DNA of 64,000 bases, taken from Fusibacter ferrireducens (lineage in GTDB: Bacteria; Bacillota; Clostridia; Peptostreptococcales; Acidaminobacteraceae). Of this stretch, positions 1 to 10,657 are shown piece by piece; the stretch's first letter is position 1, and the number at the start of each line of letters is the position of its first letter. The stretch is from NCBI RefSeq assembly GCF_015352425.1, contig NZ_JADKNH010000005.1:62001-126000 (forward strand), given 5' to 3'. A program made the position numbers and the translations under genes. The notes under the pieces were generated by a model. It was not told where the DNA came from. It did not search any database and saw only the letters and a list, made by a program, of their open reading frames with translations.

Positions 1-2
1 TT

Positions 3-590
3 GAAACCCTAACCGCATCATTAGAAAATGCAAAAAGCACTTTATCAGATCAATCCGATATGGTTGATGAGTTTAAACGATTGTCCAAGTTTATTAATTT
101 TAGTGAATTTGATTCATCGCAGCTGGAAAGAAGTCAAAAGATAGCAAATGAGACGCCTCTGGATTCAGAGAGTGCACTTGCACTTGTAAAGTACACGGAT
201 CAATATGATGTCCCTGTGTCATTGGTGTTATCCATTATGGAAATTGAAAGCAATTTTGACGAGCATTTAGTCGGTGCAGATCAAGATAGAGGTCTTATGC
301 AAATTATACCCGGTACAGAAAAATGGCTGGCAACAGAGTATGGCGATGAACTTGGGTTGAAATACGATCCAGATCGCATCTTTGATGCTGATTACAACAT
401 CGCTTTGGGTGTAAAGTATCTTGATATTCTAATGAATTCGCATGGATCAAACTTTGAGAGAATTCTGTCAGAGTACAATCGAGGACCATATAATCTAGAA
501 AAGTATTATGCGTTGAATCAAACATATTCCACAACTTATTCAAGATCTGTGCTCAGAAAAGAGAAAAAGTACGTGGCTCTAAATCATTAA
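3..590 (+). CDS. Lytic transglycosylase, SLT domain (5'-truncated by window)
   Basis: The frame is open from the left edge, so only the C-terminal part of the gene is present. It carries a transglycosylase SLT (lysozyme-like) domain: the catalytic glutamate lies in IMEIESNF, followed by RGLMQIIPGT and a C-terminal YNRGP motif, all typical of soluble lytic transglycosylases that cleave peptidoglycan glycan strands. The residues before the internal ATG at base 60 (ETLTASLENAK...) continue the same frame, so that ATG is probably not the true start. A signal peptide or membrane anchor would be upstream and cannot be seen. A strong terminator follows at 621-650. Family is confident; the specific protein is not. 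Confidence 0.88.
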   Translation, partial: ETLTASLENAKSTLSDQSDMVDEFKRLSKFINFSEFDSSQLERSQKIANETPLDSESALALVKYTDQYDVPVSLVLSIMEIESNFDEHLVGADQDRGLMQIIPGTEKWLATEYGDELGLKYDPDRIFDADYNIALGVKYLDILMNSHGSNFERILSEYNRGPYNLEKYYALNQTYSTTYSRSVLRKEKKYVALNH

Positions 591-620
591 GTGTAACTAA
601 TAATGCAACTGCTCAACAGG

Positions 621-650
621 GAGCCATGCTTAAAGCTATGGCTCTTTTTC
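621..650 (+). terminator. Rho-independent terminator after the lytic transglycosylase gene
   Basis: The stem GAGCCAT / ATGGCTC (621-627 with 638-644) is followed directly by a T run. It separates the transglycosylase gene from the helicase gene. Confidence 0.85.
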
Positions 651-757
651 ACTTTTTTTGGTACAATGGATAAGAACACATGTTCAATGATAAATTTTAA
701 TGTATTTCTAATCAAAGTCACATCGAAATGCGTTAAACTGATGAGGATGGACTAGAT

Positions 758-3172
758 ATGGCAGATCAATATTTGAGCAAAATATCTGTAAGAGGTCTTG
801 TGGAGTTTGTGTACAGAAGTGGCGATTTGGATTTGAGATTTCAAGGCAAGTCCAGAGCGGCTGAAGGCACACGCATTCATCAACGCATACAAAACTCTCA
901 GGGAATGGATTATGATAAAGAAGTCTTTTTACAAAAGTCCTTTGAATTTGATGATCCCCACGACCAGGTGCCTGTTAAACTTGTGGTCAGTGGTAGAGCA
1001 GATGGCATACTGAAGACAGAAGAAGGCTTTACAATAGATGAGATAAAGAGCACAAGTACTTTTTTGGAGGATATTGACGAGCATACATACCCGCTTCACT
1101 GGGCACAAGCTAAAATTTACGGTGCGATATTTTGTGAAGAAGAGGGGCTGGATGCAATTACCATACAGCTCACCTATGCTGATTTTGAATCCTTAAGCGT
1201 CAAGCGGATCAAAGTGCCTTATAAGCGCGATGTACTGGTCTCTTTTTTTGAGACCACAGTGGCACAGTATAAAAAGTGGGTTATTTATAGGAAAAACTGG
1301 CAAAAAATACGCAATAATAGCTTAAACGACTTGACTTTCCCATTTGCAAACTATCGCAAGGGACAAAGAGAAATGGCAGTAAGCGTCTATAATGCATTTA
1401 AAAATGGACAGAATGCTTTTATTGAGGCGCCAACGGGTATAGGCAAGACCATTTCATCTCTTTTTCCAACGTTGAAGGCGATGCATGAGGGGCTTGTAGA
1501 TAAAATTTTTTACCTAAGTGCCAAGACAATTACGAAGAAAGTTGCTGAGGATACTTTAAAGGTCCTCTATAATCACAGTGATAATGCGCTTAAACTCAAG
1601 GCACTGACGCTGACTGCAAAAGATAAAATATGCTTTTTAGATCAGGCGACTTGCTATCCAGATAAATGCACCCATGCAAAAGGTCATTTTGATAGATGCA
1701 ATGATGCGCTTTGGGATTTGCTTCACAACGATGTGGTACTCAGTCGGGACACCGTTGAAATCTATGCCCAAAAGCATCACATATGTCCCTATGAATTTTC
1801 ACTAGATGTGGCGCTCTTTGCAGATGTGATTATTTGTGATTACAATTATGCCTTTGATCCCAGAGTCTATTTAAGACGTTTTTTCGATGCGCCCACAGAG
1901 AGTTTTGCATTCTTGGTCGATGAGGCGCACAATCTTGTGGATCGGGCAAGAACGATGTATTCAGCAGAGCTCCACAAAGATAAAGTGATGGCTATTAAAA
2001 ATGAGATTAAAGCTTATGACAAATCCCTTATGAAACAGATGGAAGGGATCAATAAGATGATGCTGGAGATTCGTAAGCGATGTGATGAAGACGGCATTTA
2101 TGTGGATAAAGAGGAAGTCGCTGATATTTATACACAACTTAAAAGAAGGGCTTCTGTGATTGAAAAATGGCTTGTTAAAAGCCAAAGTTCTGAAATTTAT
2201 GATCTGGTACTTGATTTTTATTTTGAGATTTTAACTTATTTGAGAATTAGCGAACTCTATGATGATGGTTTTCTCTTTTATATCACAGAGGGCAATAGCT
2301 CTAAAACGACCTTTAAGCTCTTTTGTATTAACCCAGCGTCACAACTGATGCGATTTATCAACAACAGCAAGGCCTCAATCTTTTTTTCGGCGACTTTATC
2401 GCCACTAGATTATTATCAAAAGATTCTCTCAGGAGATGACAATGCGAAAAAGCTGAAATTGCCTTCGCCTTTTGATCCAAATCGAAAACTAGTGCTTTTC
2501 AGTGAAGATGTTTCTGTGAAATATAAAGATCGAGAGGCAGCACTTTTGCCGATCTGTGATTATCTTTATAATATGGGTATGAGTAAAGAGGGTAATTATA
2601 TGGTATTTTTGCCATCATACACATACTTGAAACATGTGACGGATTTATTTATAACCCAATATGCGTCTGAATTTGATATAATTATTCAAGAGCGTGAAAT
2701 GGATGATCAAGACAAAGAGGCATTTCTCTATCAATTTGAACACCATCATAACCTCAGAAATACAGATGAGTGTACGGCGGCAGTTCGTAGAGGCAAATCA
2801 CTTATCTGCTTTGCGGTTCTTGGGGGTGTTTTTTCAGAGGGCATTGACCTCACTGGGAACTTGCTCATAGGCGTTGCGCTCATAGGTGTTGGGCTACCAA
2901 TGATGAATTTCGAAAACAATCTCATTAAAGCTTACTTTGACGATTACAATCAGCAAGGCTTTGAATATGCTTATCAGTATCCAGGCATTAACAAAGTCAT
3001 GCAAGGCGCAGGCCGAGTTATAAGGAGTGAGACGGATCGAGGTGTCATCATCTTGCTCGATAAACGACTATCCAACCGCTATTATAAGAGACTTTTACCA
3101 AGAGACTGGGGACATACCACAGCTCGTAGAGAAACTTCAAAGGAAATCATTCAAAATTTTTGGGAGGAGTGA
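758..3172 (+). CDS. Cas4-like nuclease / XPD-DinG-type helicase fusion
   Basis: This is an 804-residue ATP-dependent DNA helicase of the DEAD_2/XPD (DinG-like) superfamily 2 group with an N-terminal PD-(D/E)XK nuclease-like region. The nuclease signature is H41, D82 (SGRADG) and E95-I-K97 (DEIKST), as in Cas4/RecB-type nucleases. The helicase part has Walker A EAPTGIGKT (about 223-231), a cysteine cluster at C292, C299, C304, C314 and C343 that probably includes the four iron-sulfur ligands of XPD enzymes, a DEAH box at 388-391 (LVDEAHN), and a C-terminal motif VI region QGAGRVIRS. The likely role is DNA repair or processing of structured DNA. The stop codon is 8 nt before galU, so the two may be cotranscribed. 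Confidence 0.9.
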   Translation: MADQYLSKISVRGLVEFVYRSGDLDLRFQGKSRAAEGTRIHQRIQNSQGMDYDKEVFLQKSFEFDDPHDQVPVKLVVSGRADGILKTEEGFTIDEIKSTSTFLEDIDEHTYPLHWAQAKIYGAIFCEEEGLDAITIQLTYADFESLSVKRIKVPYKRDVLVSFFETTVAQYKKWVIYRKNWQKIRNNSLNDLTFPFANYRKGQREMAVSVYNAFKNGQNAFIEAPTGIGKTISSLFPTLKAMHEGLVDKIFYLSAKTITKKVAEDTLKVLYNHSDNALKLKALTLTAKDKICFLDQATCYPDKCTHAKGHFDRCNDALWDLLHNDVVLSRDTVEIYAQKHHICPYEFSLDVALFADVIICDYNYAFDPRVYLRRFFDAPTESFAFLVDEAHNLVDRARTMYSAELHKDKVMAIKNEIKAYDKSLMKQMEGINKMMLEIRKRCDEDGIYVDKEEVADIYTQLKRRASVIEKWLVKSQSSEIYDLVLDFYFEILTYLRISELYDDGFLFYITEGNSSKTTFKLFCINPASQLMRFINNSKASIFFSATLSPLDYYQKILSGDDNAKKLKLPSPFDPNRKLVLFSEDVSVKYKDREAALLPICDYLYNMGMSKEGNYMVFLPSYTYLKHVTDLFITQYASEFDIIIQEREMDDQDKEAFLYQFEHHHNLRNTDECTAAVRRGKSLICFAVLGGVFSEGIDLTGNLLIGVALIGVGLPMMNFENNLIKAYFDDYNQQGFEYAYQYPGINKVMQGAGRVIRSETDRGVIILLDKRLSNRYYKRLLPRDWGHTTARRETSKEIIQNFWEE

Positions 3173-3179
3173 CCAAACG

Positions 3180-4040
3180 ATGAAAGTAAGAAAAGCCGTT
3201 ATACCTGCAGCAGGATTTGGAACTAGATTTTTACCAGCGACAAAATCAATGCCTAAAGAGATGTTGACCATCGTAGATCGCCCAGCAATTCACTACAATG
3301 TTGAGGAACTCATTGACGCCGGCATTGAGGATATACTCATTATTATTGGCAGAAATAAAGAAGAGATTCCAAATTATTTTGATCGTTCACCAGAACTCGA
3401 ATTACTTTTAAAAGATAAGCACAAGGAAGATCTGTTTGATTTAACAGAGCGCATCTCAAATATGGCCAACATACACTATGTGCGTCAGAGAGATGCAAAA
3501 GGACTCGGTCATGCGGTGTACTGCGCAAAGACATTTGTTGGCGACGAGCCCTTTGCACTGTTATTGGGAGACGATCTCGTCTACTCTAAGACGCCATGCA
3601 TTAAACAGCTTGCAGACATGTATGAAAAGTATGAAAGCACCATAATTGGCGTGCAATCTGTCCCTGAAGATCAAGTCAATAAATATGGCATTGTGGGGGG
3701 AATCAAAGTGGATGACGATTTATATGAAGTCAAAAATTTGGTTGAAAAGCCTGCCATAGATGAAGCGCCTTCTAACGTTGCGATTATGGGACGTTATATT
3801 CTGACAGCGGACATCTTCGAGATGATTGAAAAAACGCCTCTGGGCAAAGGGGATGAAATTCAATTGACGGACTCGCTTAAATTGCTTTTGGAGCACAAAG
3901 AAATTTATGCTTATGAATTTGATGGCAAGCGATACGATACAGGCGATAAACTGGGTTATTTAAAGGCCACTGTTGAGTATGCCTTGAGAAATGAAGAACT
4001 GTCTGAGGACTTTAGAGCGTATTTAAGAACAATTATATAA
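3180..4040 (+). CDS. galU: UTP--glucose-1-phosphate uridylyltransferase
   Basis: GalU makes UDP-glucose from UTP and glucose-1-phosphate, for cell-envelope polysaccharides and glycolipids. The 286-residue product has the nucleotidyltransferase signature PAAGFGTRFLPATKSMPKEM near the N-terminus, then RQRDAKGLGHAV, LLGDDLVY and a C-terminal RYDTGDKLGYL. The start is the ATG at 3180, which fits the family N-terminus (MKVRKAVIPAAG) and follows GGGAGGAG at 3161-3168. The same frame stays open upstream, but that part overlaps the helicase gene and is not expected in the protein. A strong terminator follows. Confidence 0.97.
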   Translation: MKVRKAVIPAAGFGTRFLPATKSMPKEMLTIVDRPAIHYNVEELIDAGIEDILIIIGRNKEEIPNYFDRSPELELLLKDKHKEDLFDLTERISNMANIHYVRQRDAKGLGHAVYCAKTFVGDEPFALLLGDDLVYSKTPCIKQLADMYEKYESTIIGVQSVPEDQVNKYGIVGGIKVDDDLYEVKNLVEKPAIDEAPSNVAIMGRYILTADIFEMIEKTPLGKGDEIQLTDSLKLLLEHKEIYAYEFDGKRYDTGDKLGYLKATVEYALRNEELSEDFRAYLRTII

Positions 4041-4046
4041 AAAGAG

Positions 4047-4086
4047 GGGTGCTGAACACATAATTGTATGTTCAGCACCCTTTTTT
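4047..4086 (+). terminator. Rho-independent terminator after galU
   Basis: A perfect 12-bp stem (GGGTGCTGAACA at 4047-4058 with TGTTCAGCACCC at 4069-4080) has a 10-nt loop and is followed by six T. The convergent pepV gene ends 70 bases further on. Confidence 0.95.
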
Positions 4087-4156
4087 AATGGACTTTAATT
4101 TGCTTCATTAATTTCATGAATGTGCTTGATTTTTATAAAAATCACAACAGTGAAAA

Positions 4157-5548
4157 TCACAACATTAAGAGCTCATAAATGGCAGATGCATATATTTCGG
4201 TGATCTTTAGAAGATCTTTAATTTCAATATACTCATCTCTCTGATGCATCGTGTCTTCTCTACCAGGGAGTAATGCGCCAAAGGCCACAGAATTGGGCAT
4301 GCTTCGAGCATAAGTGCCACCCCCTATGGTTATCGGCTTAGAGTCTAGATCACCAGTGCGATCTCGATAGACCTTCATCAGTGTCTTAACGAGAGGATGG
4401 TTTGGCTTGAAGAACAAAGGATCCACACCACGCCATTTTGTTATTTGGATGCCTGTGTCTTGAAGTGTACTCTCCACACCGGCTTTTACAAGTTTTTCTT
4501 TTGTCGTAATGGGATATCTTACATTTACAACGACTGAGCCGTGATCCTCATCGAGCTCTATGAGACCAAGATTGAAAACGAGTTCATTGTACTCATCTTT
4601 CAGGCCAATACCAAAACTTTGACCGTTGGTTTCCATGCCAATGGTTCTGCTTAAAAAGCGTATAAAGTTTGATAGGTCTCCAATTTCCATATCGATTAAG
4701 TCCAAAAACTGAATCAGTGCAGAAATGGCATTTTTGCCTTTTTCAGGTGCGCTTCCGTGAGCTGAAACGCCGTAGGATTTTAAAACGGTAACATGATCTT
4801 CTTTTATATACTCGATTTGAGTGCCCTTTGTGGCGTTATAAGCCGTTAAGATTTCTTTAATTGGATGATTTTCAATCAGACGCGCTTCTGCATAATCAGG
4901 CACCATATTAGGGGCATTGCCCCCTTTGAGGCTTAGAATTTTGATGCCGCCATCCTCACATTTATCCGTGAAGGTCTTTTCAAGTTTAAAAACGATGATT
5001 CCCATTTCACCATGAATTACTGGGAAATCTGCATCAGGACTAAAGGAAACGGTGGGAACTTCCTCGTGTTTTAAATAGTGTTTGATACATGAACTGCCAC
5101 TTTCCTCATCTGTTCCGAGAATGAGGCGTACTCTTTTCTTAGGTTCAATGCCAATATCCTTAAGTGCTTTCATCGCATATAAGCTGGCGATTGCAGGGCC
5201 TTTATCATCTATAGCGCCTCGCCCATAAATTCTATCGTTGGCGATTGTGGCGCTAAAAGGTGGATAGGTCCATTGATCGCCTTCAGGGACCACATCAAGA
5301 TGACATAAGATACCGACCATTTCTTTGCCTTCTCCAAATTCGATATAACCGACATGATTCTCCATATTTTTCGTCTTAAAACCTAAGGCATCACCGAGGG
5401 ACAAGGTGTATTCAAGTGCGTCTTGAATGCCCTTTCCAAATGGCATATCGCCCTGAGCCGGCGCTTTGACACTTTTAATTTGGATGAGTTCTCGTGTGGA
5501 TTGAATGACCTCATCTTTAAAGAGTTGAACCGTTTTTTCAAAAGTCAT
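4157..5548 (-). CDS. pepV: Dipeptidase PepV, M20 family
   Basis: A 463-residue zinc metallopeptidase of the M20 family, close to PepV of lactic acid bacteria and clostridia, which hydrolyses dipeptides in the cytoplasm. Visible metal and catalytic motifs are ILCHLDVVPEGD, YGRGAIDDKGP, GTDEESGSS and SPDADFPVI, with a late histidine in DTMHQRDEY. Length and motif order fit PepV. The gene starts 1 nt after the upstream gene's stop, and its ribosome binding site (GGAGG) lies inside the end of that gene, so the two are probably translationally coupled. Confidence 0.94.
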   Translation of the reverse strand: MTFEKTVQLFKDEVIQSTRELIQIKSVKAPAQGDMPFGKGIQDALEYTLSLGDALGFKTKNMENHVGYIEFGEGKEMVGILCHLDVVPEGDQWTYPPFSATIANDRIYGRGAIDDKGPAIASLYAMKALKDIGIEPKKRVRLILGTDEESGSSCIKHYLKHEEVPTVSFSPDADFPVIHGEMGIIVFKLEKTFTDKCEDGGIKILSLKGGNAPNMVPDYAEARLIENHPIKEILTAYNATKGTQIEYIKEDHVTVLKSYGVSAHGSAPEKGKNAISALIQFLDLIDMEIGDLSNFIRFLSRTIGMETNGQSFGIGLKDEYNELVFNLGLIELDEDHGSVVVNVRYPITTKEKLVKAGVESTLQDTGIQITKWRGVDPLFFKPNHPLVKTLMKVYRDRTGDLDSKPITIGGGTYARSMPNSVAFGALLPGREDTMHQRDEYIEIKDLLKITEIYASAIYELLML

Positions 5549-5549
5549 G

Positions 5550-6416
5550 TTATTTACCTCCGTTTTTTATAGGATTGCCAAGATAATCACCTTTCACAAG
5601 CCATTTCAGGAAAGCCTCTTTGGATAAATCTTCAGCATATAAATCGTCGAGTTTTTTTAACATCGTACTGGACTGTTCAATGCCTTGATTAAAATGGATG
5701 TTGAAAGCATCAAATTTAAGTGATTTGAGGTCTGTTTCTGTAAAATGATTGGGATACATGAGCTGAGACAAATCGTACTTAAAGAGTTTTGAAAAATTCT
5801 GAACCCATGGGTTTTTGCCAATGAGATCAGAGAGCAACACTTTTTGTATGACGAACATGTCATCATAGGCAGAATCGAAATCCTTACTCAAAATACTGGA
5901 ATTTATAGAGAGTGAATGCAGTATAGGAGACCATAAATGCTTTAAATATGCCGTGGCATGATTTTTATAAGGCGTTACCGTCAGGGTATGAATAGGAACC
6001 TGTTCATAATAGGTCACGCACAATGCATCCAAAGCGAGTTCATAAACCTTATGAGCGCGTGGCTCAGGGGCATGCGAACAGATATGTGGATGACACTCAG
6101 CATCCAGAATATAATGTGTTAGGTAGCCAGCAACATAAGCCCTTATTGGGGGATGTGTACTCTCGATGGCACAGTCAATCAACAGTTCGAGTGTCCTATG
6201 GACATCATGGTGATGAAAATGTGTCCCAAGTGCACTGTAATGCCTTTTTGAAAAAGGGTTTATCTGATGGATATAATAGTAAAAATCAGGACCCTGCGCA
6301 CCGAAGCAGTAATCTTTCATCAGATCACCTTCAAAGCTTGGTTTTGAGTCCTTAAATTGTAAGTAACGCGTGTATGCTTTTTGAGCGGCAATATGATGGC
6401 TCCAAAAATCTGGCAA
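5550..6416 (-). CDS. Zinc-dependent phospholipase C-like protein
   Basis: A protein of about 288 residues similar to the zinc-dependent phospholipase C / S1-P1 nuclease-like fold. His and Asp residues typical of the trinuclear zinc site are seen in DFWSHHIAAQKA, THFHHHDVHRTL and GYLTHYILDAECHPHICSH. No signal peptide is present, so unlike secreted clostridial phospholipases it is probably cytoplasmic and its substrate is unknown. Start choice: GAGGTGA (6428-6422) is 5 nt before the TTG at 6416, which I prefer. A GTG at 6425 is in frame but lies inside that ribosome binding site. It forms a two-gene unit with pepV. Confidence 0.8.
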   Translation of the reverse strand: MPDFWSHHIAAQKAYTRYLQFKDSKPSFEGDLMKDYCFGAQGPDFYYYIHQINPFSKRHYSALGTHFHHHDVHRTLELLIDCAIESTHPPIRAYVAGYLTHYILDAECHPHICSHAPEPRAHKVYELALDALCVTYYEQVPIHTLTVTPYKNHATAYLKHLWSPILHSLSINSSILSKDFDSAYDDMFVIQKVLLSDLIGKNPWVQNFSKLFKYDLSQLMYPNHFTETDLKSLKFDAFNIHFNQGIEQSSTMLKKLDDLYAEDLSKEAFLKWLVKGDYLGNPIKNGGK

Positions 6417-6477
6417 GACAATCACCTCGACAATAGATTTGATTCACTTCATCATATTATACACCAAATCATAAAAC

Positions 6478-6506
6478 TTGTGTTTCCAAAAGAATCGCTG
6501 TAAAAT
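6478..6506 (+). promoter_or_regulatory. Sigma-A-type promoter of the methyltransferase gene
   Basis: TTGTGT (6478-6483), a 17-nt spacer and TAAAAT (6501-6506) lie about 35 nt before the start codon. The opposite strand has a TATAAT at 6462-6457 that probably serves the phospholipase-like/pepV pair. Confidence 0.5.
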
Positions 6507-6542
6507 AATAACGGCTAAAAAAATTAGGAAAAGAGGATGATC

Positions 6543-7742
6543 ATGGAGACTATCACAGCACTTTGTAAAACCCTTATTGATGAAGAAAAAATAATACAGA
6601 TGGTATTGAGTAATGTTAAGAAGGGCGTTGAAAAGACTTATCAAAAAGTAGAGATCAAGCCAGTGCTCATTAAAGAAAGATATCTCTATCATGTTTCCTA
6701 TTTTTATGAGCAGAAGGTGAAGCACGAGAATTTAGATGGAGAGGCTTTGATGGGCGTGCTCAGTGAACTCTTGGGCGCATATTTTAAACAGGGGGTCATA
6801 TTTACATCGGAACAGGATTATCAAATTCTTTTCAGTAAAAAGGGAAAAGGCACTTTGCTCAAAAAGGCACCGACTAAATTTGGAATAAACTTATCTCATA
6901 ATAGAGAAAAGAACTATATTCTTAAAGAGGGCACGCCATGTGATTTTTTAGAGGCACTTGGGGTGATGGATGCCTCTGGGAAAGTCTATAAGAAAAAATA
7001 TGATAAATACAGACAACTCAATAAATATTTAGAATTTGTAGAAGATGCACTGGATGTTCTTAAAAGCGAAAATGGTCCTATTAAGATCATTGATTTTGGA
7101 TGTGGCAAAGCTTATTTGACTTTTGCGCTTTATCACTATTTGGTGACTCAAAAAGGGCTTGAGGTAGAGATTATTGGCCTTGATTTAAAAGAGGATGTTA
7201 TTGAATACTGCAATCAAGTGGCAAAGGATTTGAAATATACAGGGCTTAGATTTGAACTGGGTGATATAAAAGATTATAAGTACAAAGGCAATGTTGATAT
7301 GGTGGTTTCACTGCACGCTTGTGATACTGCTACAGATGAAGCGCTTGGAAAGGCATGCGCTTGGCATGCCAAGGTGATTTTTGCGGTGCCTTGTTGTCAG
7401 CATGAACTCTTTAATCAGATTGAGCAACCCAATTTAGAGCCGCTTTTAAGGCATGGTATTATCAGAGATAAATTTGCAACTTTAGTGACAGACACCCTTA
7501 GAATGACCGCGCTTGAAGTCATGTCTTATGAAACTCAGATGCTTGAGTTCATAGACTTAGAGCATACGCCGAAAAACATACTCATAAGGGCCTATTTAAA
7601 AGACAAAACCAAGGCAGATGAGCAAGTCGCAGTGAAAACCTACGTGGATTATCGAAATTACTTTTCTGTGAAACCTCATATTGAGAAAGCACTTGGACAA
7701 GTCTTTCATGATAAATTGCATTCGTATAATGACGAATTATAA
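6543..7742 (+). CDS. Class I SAM-dependent methyltransferase (Methyltransf_32-like)
   Basis: A 399-residue protein with a Rossmann SAM-binding motif IIDFGCGKAYLTFALY, an acidic strand end IIGLDLK, and the distinctive motifs VSLHACDTATD and VPCCQHEL found in the METTL25/Trm13-like Methyltransf_32 group. An RNA substrate is likely by family resemblance, but none can be assigned from sequence. The N-terminal 150 residues look like a separate substrate-binding region. Of two in-frame ATGs (6537 and 6543), the second is better placed behind AAGAGG (6531-6536). Confidence 0.82.
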   Translation: METITALCKTLIDEEKIIQMVLSNVKKGVEKTYQKVEIKPVLIKERYLYHVSYFYEQKVKHENLDGEALMGVLSELLGAYFKQGVIFTSEQDYQILFSKKGKGTLLKKAPTKFGINLSHNREKNYILKEGTPCDFLEALGVMDASGKVYKKKYDKYRQLNKYLEFVEDALDVLKSENGPIKIIDFGCGKAYLTFALYHYLVTQKGLEVEIIGLDLKEDVIEYCNQVAKDLKYTGLRFELGDIKDYKYKGNVDMVVSLHACDTATDEALGKACAWHAKVIFAVPCCQHELFNQIEQPNLEPLLRHGIIRDKFATLVTDTLRMTALEVMSYETQMLEFIDLEHTPKNILIRAYLKDKTKADEQVAVKTYVDYRNYFSVKPHIEKALGQVFHDKLHSYNDEL

Positions 7743-7774
7743 ATATTTATGTTCTGAAATAATTCGGAATTCAA

Positions 7775-7803
7775 TTGACTTTGCGGGACCATTCTGTTAA
7801 TAT
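7775..7803 (+). promoter_or_regulatory. Sigma-A-type promoter of purA
   Basis: TTGACT (7775-7780), a 17-nt spacer and TAATAT (7798-7803) lie about 90 nt upstream of purA. I see no purine riboswitch signature in the leader. Confidence 0.65.
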
Positions 7804-7885
7804 GACTATGGAATAATTTGATGTGCTATTAAAGTCACACCTTTGAAGCGATTATGCTTTGAAAATGACTGATTATATAAAGTGA

Positions 7886-9178
<1,293 letters not shown>

Positions 9179-9307
9179 GCAAACTTTAAAATGGACAGTC
9201 TTACATTTAGGGATAGTTTTTATTCAATAGGCCTAGATAAAATAGAACTGGGGCTTGATTATATAAAAATAGAGCGTATGATATAATTAAGTTTATATAT
9301 AAAGTAT

Positions 9308-9354
9308 CAGCTTCCTCAATGATTACATAGTGTAATACTGGGGGAGCTGTTTTT
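9308..9354 (+). terminator. Probable terminator or attenuator between purA and degS
   Basis: CAGCTTCCTCA pairs with TGGGGGAGCTG using G-U pairs, with an inner ATTACA/TGTAAT hairpin, and TTTTT follows. A TATAAT lies just upstream (about 9284-9290), so the hairpin could end a short leader RNA instead of the purA message. Confidence 0.6.
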
Positions 9355-9447
9355 AGGTTGCAGTAGAGCGGGTATAGAATAGAAAAATTGGAATTAAGAG
9401 ATTCATTGATGTAATTGGCGTGAGATGATTTTAATGGGGTGAGAGGC

Positions 9448-10620
9448 ATGGAAAACAAGGTAATTCATATGGATGAAGTGCAGAATATTATGAACAAGAC
9501 CATACAGGCGATAGACGACAGTAGAGATCAATTGCTTGATATTGTTGAGACTGCCAGAGAAGAATATGATCTTCTTAAAGCGGAACTTGCAAACCTCAAA
9601 AGGGATATTGACCGTGTCATCAGCGAAGTCGATAGACTTTCCATAAAGGATAAAATGGTAAGAAACCATCTAGCTAACGTTTCTAAGGCTTTTAACACAC
9701 ATACTGAAGAGGATATTAAGCAAGCTTATGAGAGGGCATCTGATGTAAGAATAGAATTGACTTCTATACGCAAAGAAGAAGAACTGCTCAAAACAAGGCG
9801 TTCTATGCTGGAGATATCCATGAAACGCTCTATGAAAAACATCCAAAATGCAGAACATGTGGTCAATCAAGTGACGATTGCAGTAAGCTACTTAAAAGGT
9901 GAGATATTCTCTGCAATTGAGGATATGGGCGCAGAGAGCATGCTTCTTGGTGTGAAAATTTTGGAGGCTCAGGAAAACGAGCGCAGGAGAATTTCACGAG
10001 ACATCCATGATGGCCCAGCTCAACAGATTGCTTCCATCGTTATGAAAGCGGAATTCTGTGAACGCATCATCAAAAATGATTTTGAAAAGGGCATGAGAGA
10101 GCTTGCTGAAATGAAAGCTGCTACGAAGAAGGCTCTTAAAGAAGTCAGAGATATCATTCAGGATTTGAGGCCGATGTCTCTAGATGAAATCGGTCTCAAT
10201 GAAGCCATTGAAACATATGCAGTGAACTATGGTAAAACGCATCAGATCTCCGTAAAGACGAGAATCAAGAAAATGACTTTTCCTGTGGAGGCAATCATAC
10301 AAGTGGCAGTGTTCAGACTCGTACAGGAGATTCTCAACAATGTAAAAAAGCATGCCAAAGCCAGTCAAGTCAACATTGAACTTGAATATGATGCCGTGTA
10401 TCTTAGATTGATAGTTGCGGATGATGGTGTGGGATTTGATTTAGAAAAGACTTTAAAAAAAATAAAAATGGAACATACTTCTTTTGGCCTTTTAGGGCTT
10501 TATGAACGCGTCAATCAACTAAGAGGAGAACTTGAAATTGTATCTGAATTTGGAGAAGGCACGACTTGCACAATTAAATTGCCAATAAATCGGGAAGTGA
10601 TTGCTCATGAACGACAGTAG
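9448..10620 (+). CDS. degS: DegS-type sensor histidine kinase
   Basis: A 390-residue soluble kinase with no membrane segment. The first 175 or so residues are a long coiled coil, as in the DegS sensor domain. The HisKA_3 dimerisation motif RRRISRDIHDGPAQQ carries the phospho-accepting His. The HATPase region has QEILNNVKKHAKAS, VADDGVGFD and GLLGLYERV, typical of the NarX/DegS class. The start at 9448 follows GGGGTGA with 5-nt spacing. A DegU-type response regulator would normally follow; here only a 14-codon stub and a terminator do, so this kinase appears to have lost its adjacent partner. Confidence 0.9.
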   Translation: MENKVIHMDEVQNIMNKTIQAIDDSRDQLLDIVETAREEYDLLKAELANLKRDIDRVISEVDRLSIKDKMVRNHLANVSKAFNTHTEEDIKQAYERASDVRIELTSIRKEEELLKTRRSMLEISMKRSMKNIQNAEHVVNQVTIAVSYLKGEIFSAIEDMGAESMLLGVKILEAQENERRRISRDIHDGPAQQIASIVMKAEFCERIIKNDFEKGMRELAEMKAATKKALKEVRDIIQDLRPMSLDEIGLNEAIETYAVNYGKTHQISVKTRIKKMTFPVEAIIQVAVFRLVQEILNNVKKHAKASQVNIELEYDAVYLRLIVADDGVGFDLEKTLKKIKMEHTSFGLLGLYERVNQLRGELEIVSEFGEGTTCTIKLPINREVIAHERQ

Positions 10621-10651
10621 CGGAAGCGTGAAAATAGCATTAGAAAGATGA
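10607..10651 (+). pseudogene. Possible residual start of a deleted response-regulator gene
   Basis: An ATG overlaps the end of degS (ATG at 10607, degS stop at 10618-10620) and reads MNDSSGSVKIALER before stopping, right next to a terminator. Response regulators of the DegU/NarL class begin with a short tail and then V-K-I-x-L-A-D-D-H, so SVKIAL matches up to the point where the reading breaks off. This is an inference from 14 codons; a chance overlap cannot be excluded. Confidence 0.35.
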
Positions 10652-10657
10652 TCAAAC

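Noticed and set aside
3027-3179. Upstream extension of galU into the helicase gene
   Set aside because: The extra residues are not in the GalU family, and the ATG at 3180 has its own ribosome binding site.
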